Assembly: GCA_000997405.1 (NCBI GenBank)
Contig: LCBU01000038.1
Coordinates: 1 to 6,946 of the forward strand
DNA: 6,946 nt
Source of the DNA: Candidatus Woesebacteria bacterium GW2011_GWA1_41_7
GTDB lineage: Bacteria; Patescibacteriota; Microgenomatia; UBA8517
Direction of reading: 5' to 3'
How positions within the stretch are numbered: the stretch's first letter is position 1; each line of letters begins with the position of its first letter. Shown piece by piece: positions 6,333-6,946 of this stretch. A program made the translations under genes and the position numbers. The notes below the pieces were generated by a model, which was not told the origin of the DNA, searched no databases, and saw only the letters and a list, made by a program, of their open reading frames with translations.

Positions 6333-6352
6333 TCCCTGGTAAAATACAGGGA
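6333..6352. repeat. Inverted repeat over the trmD -10 element
   Basis: TCCCTG (6333-6338) and CAGGGA (6347-6352) are perfect inverted arms separated by eight bases that contain the TAAAAT hexamer. The right arm lies two bases before the first ATG and includes AGGGA, a possible Shine-Dalgarno site for the second ATG. It could be an operator or an RNA hairpin, depending on where transcription starts. A six-base dyad of this size can occur by chance. Confidence 0.4.
6337..6345 (+). promoter_or_regulatory. Extended -10 (TGG-TAAAAT) for trmD
   Basis: TGG followed by TAAAAT (5 of 6 to TATAAT) ends nine bases before the first trmD ATG. Predicted initiation near 6352 leaves a leader of only a few bases. 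No good -35 is seen: the 17-base-spaced hexamer is TTTATG. Confidence 0.5.
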
Positions 6353-6354
6353 CT

Positions 6355-6946
6355 ATGATGAAAATTGACGTTTTGACCCTTTTTCCAAATATGTTTATGG
6401 AGGTATTCGGAACCTCAATTATTAAACGTGCCCAAAGCAAGGGCCTTTTGGAAGTAAAGGTCCATGATCTGAGAGATTGGGGTGAAGGTGAGAGAAGAAA
6501 TGTTGACGACAGACCTTACGGAGGTGGTGTCGGAATGATTATGCGTGTAGACATCATTGACGCAGCAATACAAAAACTCAAATCTAAAAATTCCAAGGTA
6601 GTAATACTTGACGCTACAGGTGAAAGATATACGCAAAAAAAGGCTCAAAAACTTTCTAAAGAAGAACATCTTATTCTTGTTGCCGGACACTATGAAGGTG
6701 TTGATCATAGAGTTCACGAACACCTCGCTGATGAAGTCATTTCAATCGGTGATTATGTGCTGACAGGTGGAGAGATTCCTTCTATGGTTTTGGTTGATTC
6801 TGTCATTCGACTTATTCCCGGGGTCTTAGGTAAGGATGAATCTTCAGCCGACGAATCCCATAAAGAGCCCGGTTATCTTGAGTACCCACAATATACGAGG
6901 CCGGAAAAATATAAAAACTGGGATGTTCCCAAAATATTACTTTCCG
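6355..6946 (+). CDS. trmD: tRNA (guanine37-N1)-methyltransferase TrmD, 3' end cut by window
   Basis: The first 197 residues are present out of a usual 230-250. TrmD is a SPOUT-fold, trefoil-knot enzyme that uses S-adenosylmethionine to methylate G37 next to G36 in tRNA anticodon loops, preventing +1 frameshifting. Diagnostic stretches are an opening KIDVLTLFPNMF, DDRPYGGGVGM (51-61), GHYEGVDHRV (111-120), IGDYVLTGGE (131-140, part of the knot and cofactor pocket) and LEYPQYTRP (175-183). The region before the last motif reads ADESH, where E. coli-type enzymes have the general-base Asp in EDSF, so Glu167 or Asp166 may serve here; an alignment is needed. Two consecutive ATGs are possible. The second (6358) has AGGGA five bases upstream, while the first fits a near-leaderless start. 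It lacks the usual upstream rpsP/rimM neighbours, with a divergent GT gene there instead. Confidence 0.96.
   Translation, partial: MMKIDVLTLFPNMFMEVFGTSIIKRAQSKGLLEVKVHDLRDWGEGERRNVDDRPYGGGVGMIMRVDIIDAAIQKLKSKNSKVVILDATGERYTQKKAQKLSKEEHLILVAGHYEGVDHRVHEHLADEVISIGDYVLTGGEIPSMVLVDSVIRLIPGVLGKDESSADESHKEPGYLEYPQYTRPEKYKNWDVPKILLS

Larger units (their letters stand above)
6272..6354. promoter_or_regulatory. Divergent intergenic promoter region, 83 bp
   Basis: The gap between the GT2-GtrA gene (minus) and trmD (plus) must hold promoters for both. It contains an extended -10-like TGGTAAAAT facing trmD, a TAAAGT seven bases before the minus-strand ATG, and a perfect TTGACA on the minus strand. Confidence 0.6.

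Noticed and set aside
5966..6368. Plus-strand open frames opposite the GT2-GtrA gene
   Set aside because: They are antisense to a protein with complete family motifs and have no recognisable domain, so they are shadows.
6415..6723. Minus-strand 102-residue open frame inside trmD
   Set aside because: It is antisense to a strongly conserved TrmD and rich in Cys, Phe and Tyr in the way shadow frames are.
1..6946. Mobile elements, CRISPR arrays, tRNA/rRNA genes, riboswitches
   Set aside because: Almost all sequence is explained by coding genes; the short gaps hold no regular repeats, transposase remnants, cloverleaf or known riboswitch core.

Overview
The window is AT-rich and almost entirely coding. 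It holds eight genes, two of them cut by the window edges. Five encode glycosyltransferases or GT-C-type membrane proteins. The others are a DHH-family phosphoesterase (NrnA-like), an orphan zinc-ribbon protein of the DUF35 N-terminal type, and tRNA methyltransferase TrmD. TGA acts as a normal stop in at least three genes, so UGA-recoding lineages are excluded. Tight packing, overlapping genes, few Shine-Dalgarno sites, many GT-C membrane proteins beside DPM1-like synthases, and a trmD apart from rpsP/rimM together suggest an uncultivated bacterium of the Patescibacteria/CPR type, perhaps Microgenomates. That placement is inference from gene style, not from a marker phylogeny.

Layout. From 3564 down to base 1 on the minus strand runs a four-gene overlapping cluster: a soluble DPM1-like GT2, a full-length ArnT/PMT-like GT-C protein, an NrnA-like DHH phosphoesterase, and the N-terminus of a second GT-C paralogue. 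A 47-bp divergent promoter region (3565-3611) separates it from a plus-strand pair: a PIG-V-like GT-C membrane protein (3612-4748) and the zinc-ribbon gene (4814-5188). A convergent 69-bp gap follows. Next is a minus-strand GT2-GtrA fusion (5258-6271), an 83-bp divergent gap (6272-6354), and the 5' part of trmD running off the right edge.

How the genes may work together. GT2 enzymes of the DPM1 type charge a polyprenyl-phosphate with a sugar. GtrA-type membrane domains are associated with handling or flipping such lipids. GT-C proteins use the lipid-linked sugar outside the membrane to glycosylate lipid, glycan or protein. The locus carries two donor-making genes (one soluble, one membrane-anchored) and three GT-C genes, so it looks like a cell-surface glycosylation island interleaved with housekeeping RNA-metabolism genes (NrnA-like, TrmD). 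No acceptor or sugar can be named from sequence alone.

Most notable signals are a near-symmetric divergent promoter whose two extended -10 elements sit so close to the start codons that both transcripts look leaderless (one with GTG), and a DHH phosphoesterase embedded with overlaps between two GT-C paralogues, at a (CA)5 tract where loss of one unit would fuse the two proteins. Others are an orphan DUF35-type zinc ribbon with an unrecognised tail in place of the OB fold, and a dyad over the trmD -10. I found no mobile element, CRISPR array, tRNA or rRNA, and no gene-free stretch over 300 bases.
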